A DNA stretch of 64,000 bases from Rhizophagus irregularis (GCF_026210795.1 NC_089440.1:2728001-2792000); one strand, 5' to 3'. Positions 1 to 12,707 are shown, counted from the first letter of the stretch. A program made the numbers and translations. Notes: generated from the letters alone by a model not told the origin.

Positions 1-386
1 TGTTAAAGATGGCAACATTATTTTATTATGGTGATAAAGATGATAGTGAAATCAAGGAATTTAAAAAATTATTTTCGTCATGTTTATTTCTAGAACAAAT
101 GGTTCTTATCCGTTATAAAGAACATGGATTAAAAGATTATGATAATGAATTATTGGAAGTATTGGGAAAATATGCTCCTATAAGTTTAAAATCTCTTCAA
201 ATAAATAATTTATGTTTTTCACCAGAAAGCTTGACAGAATTCCTTGAAAAATGGAAGCAGAGAAAAATACCCTTATCTTTCTATTATATTTTTGAAGAAG
301 ATATATTTAAGAATATAATTAATGAATATATTAAAGAAGGAGTCATAAAAGAATTTAAAGAGGTTGATTTTGAAGATTTTTTTTAA
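1..386 (+). CDS. F-box-type LRR protein, C-terminal part only (cut by window edge)
   Basis: The reading frame is open to the window edge and stops at 384-386. The first ATG at 9 is probably internal, because the residues just before it (L-K) align with the paralogue at 8204-9667, where N-L-I-L-A-T sits at the matching place. Shared blocks include an EFKKLFS-like segment, SPESLTEFLEKWK and NEYIKEGVIKEF near the end. The part seen is the irregular leucine-rich C-terminus typical of a large fungal F-box-like family; the F-box itself would lie upstream. A role as a substrate-recognition subunit of an SCF ubiquitin ligase is inferred from the paralogue only. Confidence 0.7.
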   Translation, partial: LKMATLFYYGDKDDSEIKEFKKLFSSCLFLEQMVLIRYKEHGLKDYDNELLEVLGKYAPISLKSLQINNLCFSPESLTEFLEKWKQRKIPLSFYYIFEEDIFKNIINEYIKEGVIKEFKEVDFEDFF

Positions 387-415
387 AATTTTGATCATGA
401 TTTTTTATGATTTTA

Positions 416-416
416 A

Positions 417-449
<33 letters not shown>
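416..449. repeat. (ATA)n microsatellite
   Basis: About eleven uninterrupted AAT/ATA units lie directly downstream of the F-box-type gene end. Confidence 0.9.
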
Positions 450-633
450 TTTATTTTTTATTATAATTTATTTTTTTTTTGATAAACTTAAAAGTTTATT
501 TATAATGTACTGTATAATTTAATAAAATGTAATTTTAATTATTAATCGGTTTCTCGAAGTTGTTTCTCTACTTAAAATTCATATTTACGTTAATACTTTA
601 TCATAAATTATCTATTATTTTATTTGTCATTGC

Positions 634-925
634 GGCGGATTTATGAAATTTGGCAAAAACCCCTGCTGCGCACTTGGGAATTAAAATTGACTTACAGAAA
701 CATTAAGCTTTTTTCCTAAAAAATGTCAAATAATGACGCGCCTTTAACAATTGTTTAGGTAAAGGGAAAATTGGTTAGACGCAAAGATTTGGGGTACAAA
801 AAAATTTTTTTAGAGCTCATTTTGACTGTTCACTAATAAATTTGGGACTTAAATAGAAATTTACTGTCAAATATTTATTTAATTTGACATGACGGACAAA
901 TTTTGGGGTATTTCATAAATCCGCC
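634..925. mobile_element. MITE-like element with 16-bp perfect terminal inverted repeats
   Basis: GGCGGATTTATGAAAT at 634-649 is exactly repeated in inverse orientation at 910-925, giving an element of about 292 bp with no coding capacity. I could not find a convincing target-site duplication, so the exact ends and superfamily are open. Confidence 0.5.
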
Positions 926-3900
926 ATGATGTGAAGTTGTGAACTACCGCAAACGCTTATTACCTGAATGAACATTTGTATTAGGATAAATTAGTTTACA
1001 CAATTTCAAATTCTTAAATTCGTAGATAAGAACCGGCATAATGAACAGTTAGACGCAAAAATCATACTGGGTGTAAAATTTAAGCGAGTAAATGAATCAT
1101 CTGAATAAAGTTAGGAGAAACGTGTTATTGGACATATAATTTAAATTCAACATGAATTGATCCAGAAGAATTTATTTCTTAAATACAAAGATGATTTAAA
1201 TCCAAATAAATTTCGTCGATATAAAGATAATGAATAATATAACGAGAATATTATTTTATTAATCTTATAATAAAAATTTCACAATAAAGTCTATGTCTAG
1301 GTTGGAACAAAAATGTTGTTATCCCATTAATAAAAAAATACTTTATTAAAGATATTATAAACTTTAAACCTGATCAAGGTCAATCGCAACTTTCAAAGTT
1401 GTTAGTGAGCAAATTATATGAAATAAAATTGCCTAAAAATATATGCAATTAAATACTGAATATTTTATAAGCAAAAAAAAACCTAACTGAAAGAAATTGA
1501 CGGACTTTTATTAACTAAATGCTATCAAGTAACTTTCTTTCTGATCCTAAATGGCATAAGCCAATTTCTATATCAAATGCATATATTTCAGTGATATGGA
1601 CCATTGTATACCCTTATATTCTTCCAGACCTCTTTCATTAGCTATATGAGTATTATTTCACTTAAAGCTTGATTAGTTTTGGATAGGTGGAATAAAATGA
1701 TTAATATATTTTATCATCTAAATAAAAATTGGTCCTCCGCCGCCGATGACGCCTTGTTTTTGATAATGTTGTTCTTGTAATTGCGAGACAATTTGACGTG
1801 ACAAATTTCACATAGCTACAATATAGTCGCAGCTTTTCGTATTACCGGAAATACCGGCCATAGTACCCCATATATATAGTATACTGTATACCTCAAAAAA
1901 ATTTTCCTGAATTTTAAAATACCCGGATATTATACATTGATATTTGTAAAAACCTGGATATAATACTAATAAATTCATTTACCCCCTCTATGTATAGTAT
2001 CCACCATGCAAGTACAAGTTCAACCCTCCGAAATTTGTAAGATACCTGAATTATGGCCCGTGATATACGATAAATGGAATTTAACATTCGATACCATGTT
2101 TTACATGTAAATAATTACATATATCAAACAAAATTTCTAAAATTAATTATATTAATTTATAATTATTTGTACTTATAACTTGTGGACAGTCCTTACTCTA
2201 AATCTCGCTTAACTATTGTATAATTTACTTCGTTATCTTAGTGAAAGAAAAATAAAAAAATATATTAGAATAAAATTCTAAGTAATGAAGCGGTTAAACT
2301 TTATCTGATGAACAGTAATCCTACTAAGAGCCACACGTACGTTAAGAATAGGGCAACAAAGACCACATGATAAATTTCACGATACATGAAACCCAATTTC
2401 TAGTAACGTGGAAACATGTCAGCAGCGGAGTTACCACCATATTTAATGTAGCCAATTTAATGAAGTTCAAAACCTATGCACCAAAGCCCGTACAAGCGTC
2501 GGCTGGACAATATTGAATTTGTGCAAGATCCCGAAGATGTGAACTAACTCAGTAGTATGAGAATATGAGAAGAACGTTCCCAGCAGGCTTTCACATGCTG
2601 TAGCCATGAAGAGATTTCAACTCCTATCGCATACCTAATAAATAGAAGCACCTAAAGGAAAAAATTTGCCTTTACTTCATGCTTAGCGATGGTAATTTCA
2701 TTCAAAGGAGGATTACGGTCGTATCTTCTCAGGTGTTAGCGAAAGAACCTGGTAATGACACATAGACATATAGCCAAAGGTATTCCCAAATATGGAGTCC
2801 GAGCAAAAAATTAATATAAAAATAAAAGTAACTTTCACAAGCATCATATCCGTGATCTCTATAACTAGCAAAATACCCACTTTGAGAAAGATACCTTTTG
2901 AGATTTTAGCTAGGAAGCTGAGAGACTTGGAGAATACGTTGACACTTAATAATATCTGTTTATAAACAAGAAGTTTGAAGATTAAAATATAAGGATAAGA
3001 AAAGAACATCGAAGAGGGTCTCGAGCTTGGTTAGGAGAGCTTGCTTGTTCTTATATGATTCACGGGTCTTCGCAATCTTAGCAGTATATGCTGTGTTATC
3101 CGAAAAGAGTTTTCAGGCTACGAACTTCACGTATACTATAGGAGACTTTGCCGTTTGGATTTATACAATGAAAAAATAGATTAACTTTTAAACCTAAGAA
3201 CCCCTTCTATTACCCTTCTAACCTTAAATCTCCTTTCTAAAGCTTTACATTAAATTTGGAAAATAAAAGTGATTTTATTTAAAAGCAACGCGTTTAAATA
3301 CATAATTGTCAATGTAAGCCTTAGCTATATAAATAAAAGATATTTGCTTATTCCAATCCTTGATTTCATCTCCAACTCAGCCTATTTTGATTTGAAAGGT
3401 TGGTTAAGTCATTTTTAGTTGCCAAGTTTCGATAATATGAAGGGGAAACCAACATTTTGCCAGAAATTTAATTATTGATAATTGATTCAGCTTTGGTTAT
3501 TCGGTCAATAAAGTCTATTAAATTATATTTTTTACATTTAAAATATACTACCTTTTCAATTGTAGAGTAAATAGAAAATTTTCGACTAATGTTTAGGGAA
3601 AAATCATATGCCCCTGCCTCGCGAATCGAAATAAAGAAATAATCAGAAAAGTTAACTTTGATTGATTAAAAGATTATATCTCAATTATTACATGACAGGA
3701 GTTTTCTCACCTATTCTACAATTCTTTCAGTATTTCTAGTTGTTAATTAAGAACAATATTCTAGAATCTTGATTTAATTGTTCTATGTACAGTATGTTAA
3801 CAAACAAATGAGATTTTTATCTTCTCGTGCATATCTAATATAACCATTCTATACATGTAAAAATCCAAGAATCTCTCCTTGAGAAAATAAAATTTCCTTA

Positions 3901-4684
3901 GATCAAATTAATTCTTGCTAGTAACGAAACCTTTTTAACTACTTTTAAGTGATATTATTTATCAGCAGGAGGAAGTCTGGAACAGTTGAATTTTTTAGTA
4001 TCATCAGTGGCATCATCGTTATTAGTATCGATTTCTTAAATTAATCCTGTAGTCATTTATCGTCATAATTAATGTTCTTATGCTTATATTATCTATAGTG
4101 TTTGACGTTATTCTTGAATGTATATAACTGAAGGTTGAATCTTAAATTCGTCTAATCGTCATAAAAGTGTAATAAGAGATTTAATATCTCATAGGATTGT
4201 AAGCAAAATTCCACAATATATAAACATATATAGCCCTTCGCTTCGCTCCGAACAATAATTTTAAACCGACAATGATATTTTTACCAATTGACATACTTGA
4301 TTAACTTGGAATATTCAAAGCAATAATGAGTTGTTTAAAAAAGAGGCTATTTTATATCTTTTTACATCTTTTTACGATATCCTATCTTGGAAATGTATTC
4401 AATTCTAAAATCTTGATTCGCGTTTACGTTTCTTTCGGTTTGATGCAACATTCGATATTTTATATTTAATATTTAGAAATCAATCATCTACCGCAAAACT
4501 TGACTAGAATATTTTTGGTATGAACAGGAAAATTTTTTTTTACAAATCGAAAAAATCTAATCATGAACTGAATAAATATCAAACATTGAAAGTTTTTTAG
4601 GATGATTTAATTACAGACGTATTTGCAAATGCGTTTGCTTTCCTTCTCATAATCGACTTTTCTGTTACATGTCTTGAATATACC
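926..4684. other. Gene-poor DNA, no supported gene
   Basis: No convincing gene was found. The stretch from about 2300 to 3010 is less AT-rich than its surroundings. On the minus strand it reads as several stop-interrupted hydrophobic segments, including a 98-residue open frame at 2713-3009. It could be an old coding relic, but I recognise no family. Confidence 0.5.
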
Positions 4685-4692
4685 CACGCGTG

Positions 4693-5215
4693 TAGGGATG
4701 CCAAAAGTTCGGTTATAACCGATCATAACCGGTTTTACCGGTTCGGTTATCGGTTCGGTTTCAGCCCAAGACCGACCGGTTAACCGTCAGTTTTATATAT
4801 AAAAAAAAACCGATCAAAAAACCGATCGGTTAATTGTAAATTTTTAATATATTCCGAAAAAAAAAATGATTTTGATTATTGAGGATACCATTAAAAACTA
4901 TGGTTTTAGTGTTTTTATGTATAATATTCTCATTTTTGAAATTATCGAATTTACGCGTTGATCACGTGATTTTTCGTTTCTCTGAAAAATCACCGGCGTT
5001 ATTGTTGTAAAAAAATTACGTAAATTTAAAGAATATTATTCAAAAAATTATAGTTGATACTTTATGGCATTATTTTATTCGATTATGCAGTATTTTTGCA
5101 ATCAGTTTTGTAGTTCAGTTTTATCGATCGGTTTTGCGGTCGGTTCGGTTTTGGTTGAAAACTGCAGTTTTACAGTAAAACCGAAACCGAACCGAACCGA
5201 CCGTTGGCATTCCTA
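4693..5215. mobile_element. hAT-like non-autonomous transposon (523 bp) with 8-bp target-site duplication
   Basis: The ends read TAGGGATGCCAA at 4693 and TAGGAATGCCAA inward from 5215. They are flanked by identical 8-bp direct repeats CACGCGTG at 4685-4692 and 5216-5223. A TAGGGNTGCCAA-type end and an 8-bp duplication are hallmarks of hAT elements. Just inside the ends both arms are packed with CGGTTCGGTT/AACCGAACCG-type motifs, which may be transposase-binding repeats. No transposase is encoded, so this is a MITE. A short open frame crossing the right end (5064-5249) is accidental. Confidence 0.88.
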
Positions 5216-5223
5216 CACGCGTG

Positions 5224-8203
5224 TCATACAATTTTATGCTTTGAAATAATGAAATAGCAGATAATTTTTAACAGTCACATGTGAACTTTATAATAATAAT
5301 TTATCGTGGCTAAAATGTAATTTTAAGCAAAATTGACGCCGAAAAGGATAATTAATAATTAAATTTATTTTACTGTAAGGAGCTGATGCTATGATTTAAG
5401 ATAAAAAAATGGTCATTTTAACACATTTACTGTATAATAGTAATGCCCAAATCAAATTTCACAACCCGTTTTTGTAAGATCAAAAAATTATATAATTTGA
5501 TAGTTGCGGATTTATTGATTTAATGACATGATGAATAAATAATTGAATATGTAAGTATATGTGATATGAGATATGATGAATAAATTAAAAGTGAATGTGT
5601 AAGGAGACATTATTATAAAAGATTGATTATAAAGGAGCGTGGTTTTGGAAAATTCTAGAAAGTTTGAATAATGTTCTTGAGTAATGCCAAGATTTGCCCT
5701 TTAAATCTATTCTAAAGGTTAGAATGAATTTCAAGGGAATGTAAGTTTGAGGTTAATTGCTGTGATTGGTATGAAATTTAAGAGAATTCAAATGTCGTAT
5801 TATCCACAGGAGCTGCGATTAGTATGAGTTTTCGAATTTAAAGATTAATAGGAGGAGGATGAGGAAGGGGATGTACCAATCCGTTTCTTCGGTAAATAAA
5901 TAAAGGATATTTTTTATATTTTATAATAAAGTTTAAACGTTTTAATGTTTTTAGCTTGAAATTGAGTAATAAATTTTGTAGTAGGCTGATACGATTGACA
6001 CTAATATTTAATAATAATTTGATTTATAATAATTTTTGTGAAATTTAATATTTTAAAGAAAAAATTATAAAATTATTTTTCCTATGATGATTTCTTACGC
6101 ACGCAGTAAAAAGTGTTACATATTTTTAATAATACTAATAAAACTATTTATGGTTGAATTAATTCTTTTTAAAATTAAATTTTAAATAGGTTGAATACTA
6201 AAACAGATCAGTAAAATCAGATAGCGGACCTTTCCCTGTAAAATAAGGTAAATATGGACAATGGACTCTTGTTAAAATCTGCATATACTTTCAAAAAAAT
6301 CTGGAAAGGTCTCAATTAGATAGCGAATTATATGTATTCATATTGGTACAATTGATACACTACCGCATTATACGCGGCTAAAATAAGGAAATAAATCCCT
6401 AATGGGGAAACTCTTCAAACTCCGTCTTGTGAAAGGAAAGAAAAAAAAGAAAATTGTAGAAGCTTTAATGATTTAAATAAACAAGGTGTCTGTGTCAGCT
6501 TTTTTTAATGAATAAAATTTGTTCTTTCCTAATTTTATAAACTTGGACTATGACTAAAAAGTTCCGTGAATGAAATTTCCTTCGACCGTGCTAAGATTAT
6601 TTTGTAAACAATGACATTGAAAAGTGATATATAATAATCCGCAGGCATGACCTAAATTTATTGGTCGTTATACGAATTAGTCATTAATAAAGCTGTTTTT
6701 CGACTTTAAATCAAAACTTGAACTATATTTCCATTAATTGGTTTAGGTGTAGTGTTCTATGGTGATGAAATCCTTGAAAATTTTGTCATCTTTCAATTTT
6801 ACTTTTTGCAAGCATGTAGTAGTACTAGAATTTACATAGACTTTAATTGAGGTGCGGAACATTTAAAAGTAATAGAATTAAGACACTCTTTCCTTTGATT
6901 CAAGTTGAAGTCGTACATTGAACATTTCCATATTGAGATCATAGCAGAAAATTTTTTAATCAACAAAATGAAACAATAATAGAAATTTTACTGTACATCA
7001 TCAATGTTTCTAATCAATTCGATATTTTTATAATACTTATAAATTTATAGAATTTATGTGGATTATTACAGATGAATATGAGAATGTGCCTTAATAAATA
7101 TATTTTATTAAAGAAATATTTGAAATATTTTTAATGGCCAAATTTTTTTATATAATTAATAGGAAATTTAATCTGAAACAATTAACTTTAATTACCTACG
7201 GACATTAAATTATAATAATTAATCGATGTTATAAACGTGGTACGTATCACAATTGGGCATTAGAATAAACTTGGTTACTTCGTTAAAGATTGTTCAAATT
7301 TTTAAATATTTATGGTATTTATTACCCACAACAAGCTGATATGTGTGACACGTTGTATCTATGTTTAGTTTAAATAGCCTTAATTTGATTTTTTTTTTTG
7401 GGTAATATGGCGCCATTCCAATAAAATTTGTTGTAATAAACTTGTGAGTATCAACTTAGTTTGAAATAGAATAAAGAACCGGTCAAGTTTTACAAACAAT
7501 TAATAAGAGTTTGTAGATCATAATAAATCATAAGAACAATGTTGTCGTAATTCTTGGGTATGAAAAATTCGTGTAACATAATTTCGAAACTTTTGTAACA
7601 TGATTTCGAAACTTGATCCGATTCTCTTTAATAAGAGTAATCTTAAACATTTTTTTTCTTTAAAACAGTTTTCAACAGATAATCCATCAAAATGATTATA
7701 ATAGATGATCAATTATAAAAAATCAATCAGTTTAAAAATAATTCGATTTTTTTCTCTTAGAATCTTAATAATAATTATAAATCAATACATATTGGTTTAA
7801 ACCTAATGAAAAAAAAGGTCTATACACCTGAAATAAACCCCTTAGATGTTATGCATTTCACGTCATGTGTGTACGCCATATAATCAATTATGAAATGTGT
7901 GCAATCAAAAACCGCCAATCCGCCGCTAAATTATAGGGTTTTTCTTAAAATATAAAATTGTACAACGCTTATTTCCGAAAAGCCACATTATTAAACACAT
8001 GTAGTATATGCCGTCATAATATAAATATAAAAGATTTGTGTCACGTAAATCAGTGAAAATCGAAACAAGAAAATCGTTATATTAATAATCAAAAAAAAAA
8101 AATTTCCCAGTAAAAACTGCAAGAATTTTTTTTTTTTCGAATTCTTTTTGAGTTTTTTTTTAAAAAAAAAAAAGAGAAAAGAGAAAACGAAAAGAGAAAG
8201 AAT
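5224..8203. other. Intergenic AT-rich DNA
   Basis: No gene, RNA or defined repeat was recognised. The last 30 bases before the gene at 8204 are a purine-only run of A and GA(AA) blocks, a likely transcribed leader or promoter-proximal tract. Confidence 0.5.
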
Positions 8204-9667
8204 ATGGCAAAACTTACACATGATTGTCTTTACATTATATTCGAAGAATTGGAAGATGATAATAATACATTATATTCATGTCTTTTAATGAATCGAACCA
8301 TATGTGAAACAGTTATTCCAATTCTTTGGAGGGACCCATGGAAATTTTGTCAAAACAATAACAAATTAAAAATATTATACAATACAATAATTTCATTATT
8401 ACCACCAGATTCCAAACTTTTATTAATTAATAATGATATTAATATATTTAATACATTCTCACCAAAACCATTATTTAATTATATATCATATTTGAAAACA
8501 TTAAATGCTATCGATATAGATAATATGATTAAAGATTTAACAGATTTTCAAAAATATACATATATTAAATATAATCCTAATAATAAATTTTTATTAGGAA
8601 AAGAAATTATGAAGATGATTATGAATTTGGGATTAAACTTAAGAATACTTTCATTATATAAATGTAATGTTAAAGAATTTTATAAGTTTCCAGGAGCAAG
8701 AGAATGTCTTAAAAATATTGTAAAATTAGAATGTACTATTAATCTTGATCCATCAATTTTTTATGGATTAGCCCAAATTTGTCATAATATTAAATATTTA
8801 TATATTAATGATTGTATTAGAGATAATGAAGGTTTAGCAACTTTAATTGAAGCTCAAAAGAATTTACAATATTTTACATATGAAAAATTTTATAATAATC
8901 ATCCTTTATGTAAAAGAATTGGAAATGCTCTAGAAAAGAAAACAGATTCACTTATATCACTTGAAGCATATGGAAATATTGCAATATGTTGTTCTACTTT
9001 TACAAAATTAACTAATTTAAAAATATTAAAATTAAAAGTAGATTTATCAAATGGTTGTCAAGAAGAATTTTTAAGATCATTAAGTTTACCAAATCTTGAA
9101 AGACTATATTTAAGTTGTCATTCACTTTATACAATATCAAAAATTATTCAACAAACAAAAGGTGAATTATTAGAAATTAGAATTGGTTCTGAAAAAAATA
9201 TTTCAAGTGAAGATACTTTAATGCTTATTAAATCTATTACTCAACATTGTTCAAATTTAATTTTGGCTACAATAATTTGTTATGATTATAATGATATTAA
9301 GGAATTAAAGAAATTATTCTCAGTTTGTACAAAAATAGAAAAATTAGTTTTAATTCATTATACTTTTAATACTAATTATGAATTTTATGATGATGATTTA
9401 TTAGATATATTAATTGATTGTGCTCCTTTAACTTTAAATTCTTTAAAAGTAGAATGTTTTAATTTTTCTACTGAAAGTTTAGAAGATTTTTTTGAAAAAT
9501 GGAAATTGAAACAACAAAAACCATTATCTTTTTATAATATATCAGAAGAAGAATATTTTTCTTTTAATAATGAAAAGAAATTGATTGTTAATAAATATAT
9601 TAAAGAAGGTGTAATTAAGAAATTTGAAGAAATTGATCCTTATGCTAGATTTACTGATTGGGATTAG
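8204..9667 (+). CDS. F-box-type protein with irregular leucine-rich repeats
   Basis: Single-exon protein of 487 residues. Residues 1-50 resemble an F-box: an L-x-x-D/H-C-L-x-x-I-F-E-E-L start, then a cysteine/leucine helix and I-P-I-L-W-R-D-P-W. The remainder is leucine- and asparagine-rich with repeated L-x-x-L-x-L blocks, including a stretch near residues 255-300 (NLKILKLKVDL, LPNLERLYL) that fits degenerate LRRs. Such proteins usually present substrates to Skp1-Cullin-F-box ubiquitin ligases, and this role is inferred from family. The C-terminal 125 residues are clearly paralogous to the partial gene at 1-386, so the region holds members of one expanded family. Codon use is strongly A/T-ending, like the surroundings. 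The start was chosen because the F-box begins immediately after it. Confidence 0.85.
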   Translation: MAKLTHDCLYIIFEELEDDNNTLYSCLLMNRTICETVIPILWRDPWKFCQNNNKLKILYNTIISLLPPDSKLLLINNDINIFNTFSPKPLFNYISYLKTLNAIDIDNMIKDLTDFQKYTYIKYNPNNKFLLGKEIMKMIMNLGLNLRILSLYKCNVKEFYKFPGARECLKNIVKLECTINLDPSIFYGLAQICHNIKYLYINDCIRDNEGLATLIEAQKNLQYFTYEKFYNNHPLCKRIGNALEKKTDSLISLEAYGNIAICCSTFTKLTNLKILKLKVDLSNGCQEEFLRSLSLPNLERLYLSCHSLYTISKIIQQTKGELLEIRIGSEKNISSEDTLMLIKSITQHCSNLILATIICYDYNDIKELKKLFSVCTKIEKLVLIHYTFNTNYEFYDDDLLDILIDCAPLTLNSLKVECFNFSTESLEDFFEKWKLKQQKPLSFYNISEEEYFSFNNEKKLIVNKYIKEGVIKKFEEIDPYARFTDWD

Positions 9668-10422
9668 TGAGATTTTTATTGTTTCTTTTTATGTCATTTT
9701 TGTAATTTTTTTTTTTTTAATAAAAAATTTGGTAATGCTAAAAATTGATTAATTTTTTTAATTAAATAAACAAACAATTTCTTATTCGGTCATAGAATGA
9801 TCGTTAGTTTAGTTAAGCTCCTAACTAATTTCATTTTAACTTTAATAAATTAAATAAACTTGTGCGACATCAGGTATTTTCTCTTTAAAATATATTTTCC
9901 CCTTTCTCGTAAATCGATTTTAATTGAAATTGATCTTAAAATTTAGGGATGTGTACTTTATATTGTAAAGAACAAATTTCTTGGACAATAATATATCAGT
10001 GAATTACCCGATTTTTATTAATATTTTTCGTAGATGGTAAAAAACTTTGCTGTAAATATATGCATGAGGTGAATGAGGCTTGTACTGATTTCGCGGCGCA
10101 GTGAAAATTGTATAATATATCACACGTGACTTTTAAAATTAAACAATTTGATATGTTACAAACATACAAGTCCGTCAAGAAAGGATTGGTCGTACAATAT
10201 AATAGATCCATACTTTTACATCTTAGATAAATAGTAAATACTAAATACAACGTGTGACCAGTATATGACTGATACAAACATTAGATTTGATTCAAAAATC
10301 TGATTCAAATCTGATTCAAAATTTATTATCAAAATTAATCAAATTTTTTAAATTAACACTACACTTTGAAGTCATGATGCCATGATGATACAATATATTT
10401 TTAAAATCATCACAATAAATTT
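9668..10422. other. Intergenic DNA between convergent genes
   Basis: Contains an AATAAA-type signal at about 9719 for the F-box gene and a short direct repeat of GATTCAAA units at 10288-10320. An open frame on the minus strand (9996-10277) has no recognisable family and is probably chance. Confidence 0.5.
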
Positions 10423-11594
10423 TTATGATTCGAAATCAAGTGCTTCTTTATTTCTCGATTTTTTCATCCGAAATGCCATAAATTCTGTATCATAAAAATT
10501 AACTTTGCGTCTATGTGTAGAAGGAATTAATCCTATAATAATTATAAAAAAAAAAATTGAATAAATACGAAAAAAAGGAAATCGGAGAATCCTAAAGAAT
10601 TTATGGTCTTACCAAATGATCTTGCACGTTTAATAGCTTTTGCTAATTTTCTTTGATTCTTTGCCGTCGAACCTAAAATATTTAATAGGTTAAATTTTAT
10701 GGTTTCCAAAAAAAAATAGAGACGTCGTAACGGTTTGATTTACCTGTAACTGATCTTGGAAGAATTCTACCCATATCCGAAACAAAATTGGAAAGTAATG
10801 TAAAGTTCTATTTTTTTTTATTGAAAAAAAAAAAATCTATATAATTGTTCCCAAAAAATCAACCGTTATTAAGGAAATAGAATACCTACCTTATATTCAA
10901 TTAATGGATTGAGTCTTAATGCATTAAATGTATCAACAGTTGGCGGTTCCCATCTACTCATACTTTTCCTATTCTTATAATTATTTTCATTTAAATCATG
11001 TGGTGCATACAACTGTATCATAAGATTAATTTATATTAATGATTCGTAAATAGTTTTAGGTAAAAGAATATAATAATAAAATATATTATAATTTATTACG
11101 TACTTCACCGTATCGAAAAGTTTTTCCATATCTAACTTGTGATTCGATTGTATGAGTTCGATCATCTTTAATATTAATAATAATATATTAATTTATAACT
11201 AACAGACTTCCAAAATAAAAATTTTAAGAATTAATCATTATTTCCCGACTCATTACTACTGATTCTCGAAGAATTTCCATAATTTTTGAATGAGGATCTT
11301 GTTCACCTAACCAAGAATTTATTATTAAATAAAAAAAAGATAAATTTTAATAAATAAATTCTCAATTTAAAACCAAGATTAATAAGATTAATTACCGGTA
11401 TTACTATCACCAACATTATTACTACTACTAGCTTCACTATCAGAAGAGTTTAATGAAATTTGACGGTATGCCCCCGAAATTAATGGAAAAGAATTACGAA
11501 GACTCGACGCATTACTACCAGTAATAACTTTCACTTTTGTCAAAGGTCGAAGTAATGGTAAACTTTTTTTAGAAAAAAACGTAAATCGATACAT
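10423..11594 (-). CDS. MRPS18: Mitochondrial small-subunit ribosomal protein bS18m (7 exons)
   Basis: A component of the mitochondrial 30S-like ribosomal subunit. I join exons 11594-11396, 11306-11250, 11165-11104, 11012-10890, 10807-10744, 10672-10613 and 10532-10423, which give a continuous frame of 224 residues. The diagnostic core is in the last four exons: NPLIEYK, then VSDMGRILPRSVTG, then AKNQRKLAKAIKRARS, then GLIPSTHRR. This matches the bacterial S18 pattern of a Gly-Arg-Ile-Leu-Pro block followed by the basic K-A-I-K-R-A-R helix. The N-terminal 100 residues are basic and serine-rich, starting MYRFTFFSKKSLPLLRP, as expected for a mitochondrial import signal. The donor of exon 2 (GTCGGG) is atypical but keeps the frame. 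Divergent from the J-protein gene at 11808. Confidence 0.88.
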
Positions 11595-11807
11595 TTGAAA
11601 TCTTTAAATAATAAAATTGAAACTAAAATTTTTTCTAAAATCTAACAGATCTTGATTTATATCATGTGATACGGCATATATATTAATAATCGCCCTAATC
11701 ACTTTCATGACTTCATGTAATTTATTTGCTAGCCCAAACACCCAAACACCAAACACCCAAACACACACACACCGAGAAAATTTGAATTCTTATTACAATT
11801 TATAATT
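11595..11807. promoter_or_regulatory. Shared divergent promoter of MRPS18 and the DNAJC12-like gene
   Basis: 213 bp separate the two start codons. A C/A-rich repeat made of CCAAACAC units runs from about 11733 to 11773, ending in a short (AC)n run. No other annotated signal was recognised, so the promoter role is inferred from gene orientation. Confidence 0.55.
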
Positions 11808-12567
11808 ATGGATTATAATTCTATATTAGAAGCTATGGGAAGTAATGACGATGATGATAAATTTTATGAAAATTTATATGAAGTGCTTGGATGTTTTCCA
11901 ACAAGTACAGTAAAGTATCCTATGTTAACTATTTCGTTCTTATAAATGTTTTTATTTTGAATTAGTTTTATTAATCTAAAATTCAGACGGAACAAATTTC
12001 TACGGAATACAAAAAACGTGTATTACATTGTCATCCGGATAAAGTTATTAATGAACGAGATAAAAAAGAAGGTATTTTAATAATATTTCCTCTTTATGAT
12101 ATATGATCTGGTACTAACTTTTTATTAAAAAAAAAAAAAATTATAGCCGAAGAACAATTTCAAAAATTATCTACAGCATACAACATTCTTAATGATGAGA
12201 AAGAACGTAAATATTATGATAATTGGAGAAATGGATCTATTAAAATTAGTTATAAAATGTGGAGAGAATTAGTTATTAAAAAAGGACATGTACGTTGAAT
12301 ATTTATTATTTTTGAAAAACGTTAAATAATGTTGGGAAAGTATTAATATGAAATTTTAAATAATTATAGGCAGTTCATTGGCAACCGCCTCCTAAAGAAA
12401 CACTTTCAATCACAGATAACAGCGATAATAGTTCAACAACTAACAGTACAGTATCAACATCTGCAATGGAAAATAATATACCGATAAATAACAAATCATT
12501 TTGGAATTTTACTTCAAGTGGAAATCGAGATTATTTATATGAAAAATTTAGAAATTATGAAATATGA
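11808..12567 (+). CDS. DNAJC12: DNAJC12-like J-domain co-chaperone (4 exons)
   Basis: Exons 11808-11909, 11987-12071, 12147-12289 and 12370-12567 give 175 residues; human DNAJC12 is about 198. The J domain spans roughly residues 20-95: FYENLYEVLGC, helix II with VLHCHPDK carrying the invariant HPD that stimulates Hsp70 ATPase, then FQKLSTAYNILNDEKERKYYDNWR. After a polar linker the protein ends in KFRNYEI, which is also the extreme C-terminus I know from animal DNAJC12, so orthology rests on both ends. Animal DNAJC12 works with Hsp70 in handling aromatic amino acid hydroxylases; the client here is unknown. Convergent with the membrane protein gene at 12708-13295. Confidence 0.88.
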
Positions 12568-12707
12568 GATTTGTATATTTATTTTGTTCGAATAAAGAGA
12601 GTATGATGATAGAACTAGAACCTGTCTAGCCATATAATGATAAAATATATATTTCAAATCAATAAAATTGAAAAAAAATCCTAACTAAATATCTCCAGGC
12701 AATAAAT

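Noticed and set aside
9-386. Treating the ATG at 9 as the true start of a 125-residue protein
   Set aside because: The frame is open to the window edge and the residues upstream still align with the paralogue at 8204-9667.
2713-3009. 98-residue minus-strand frame with hydrophobic character
   Set aside because: Neighbouring frames are full of stops and no homology was recognised; at most a relic.
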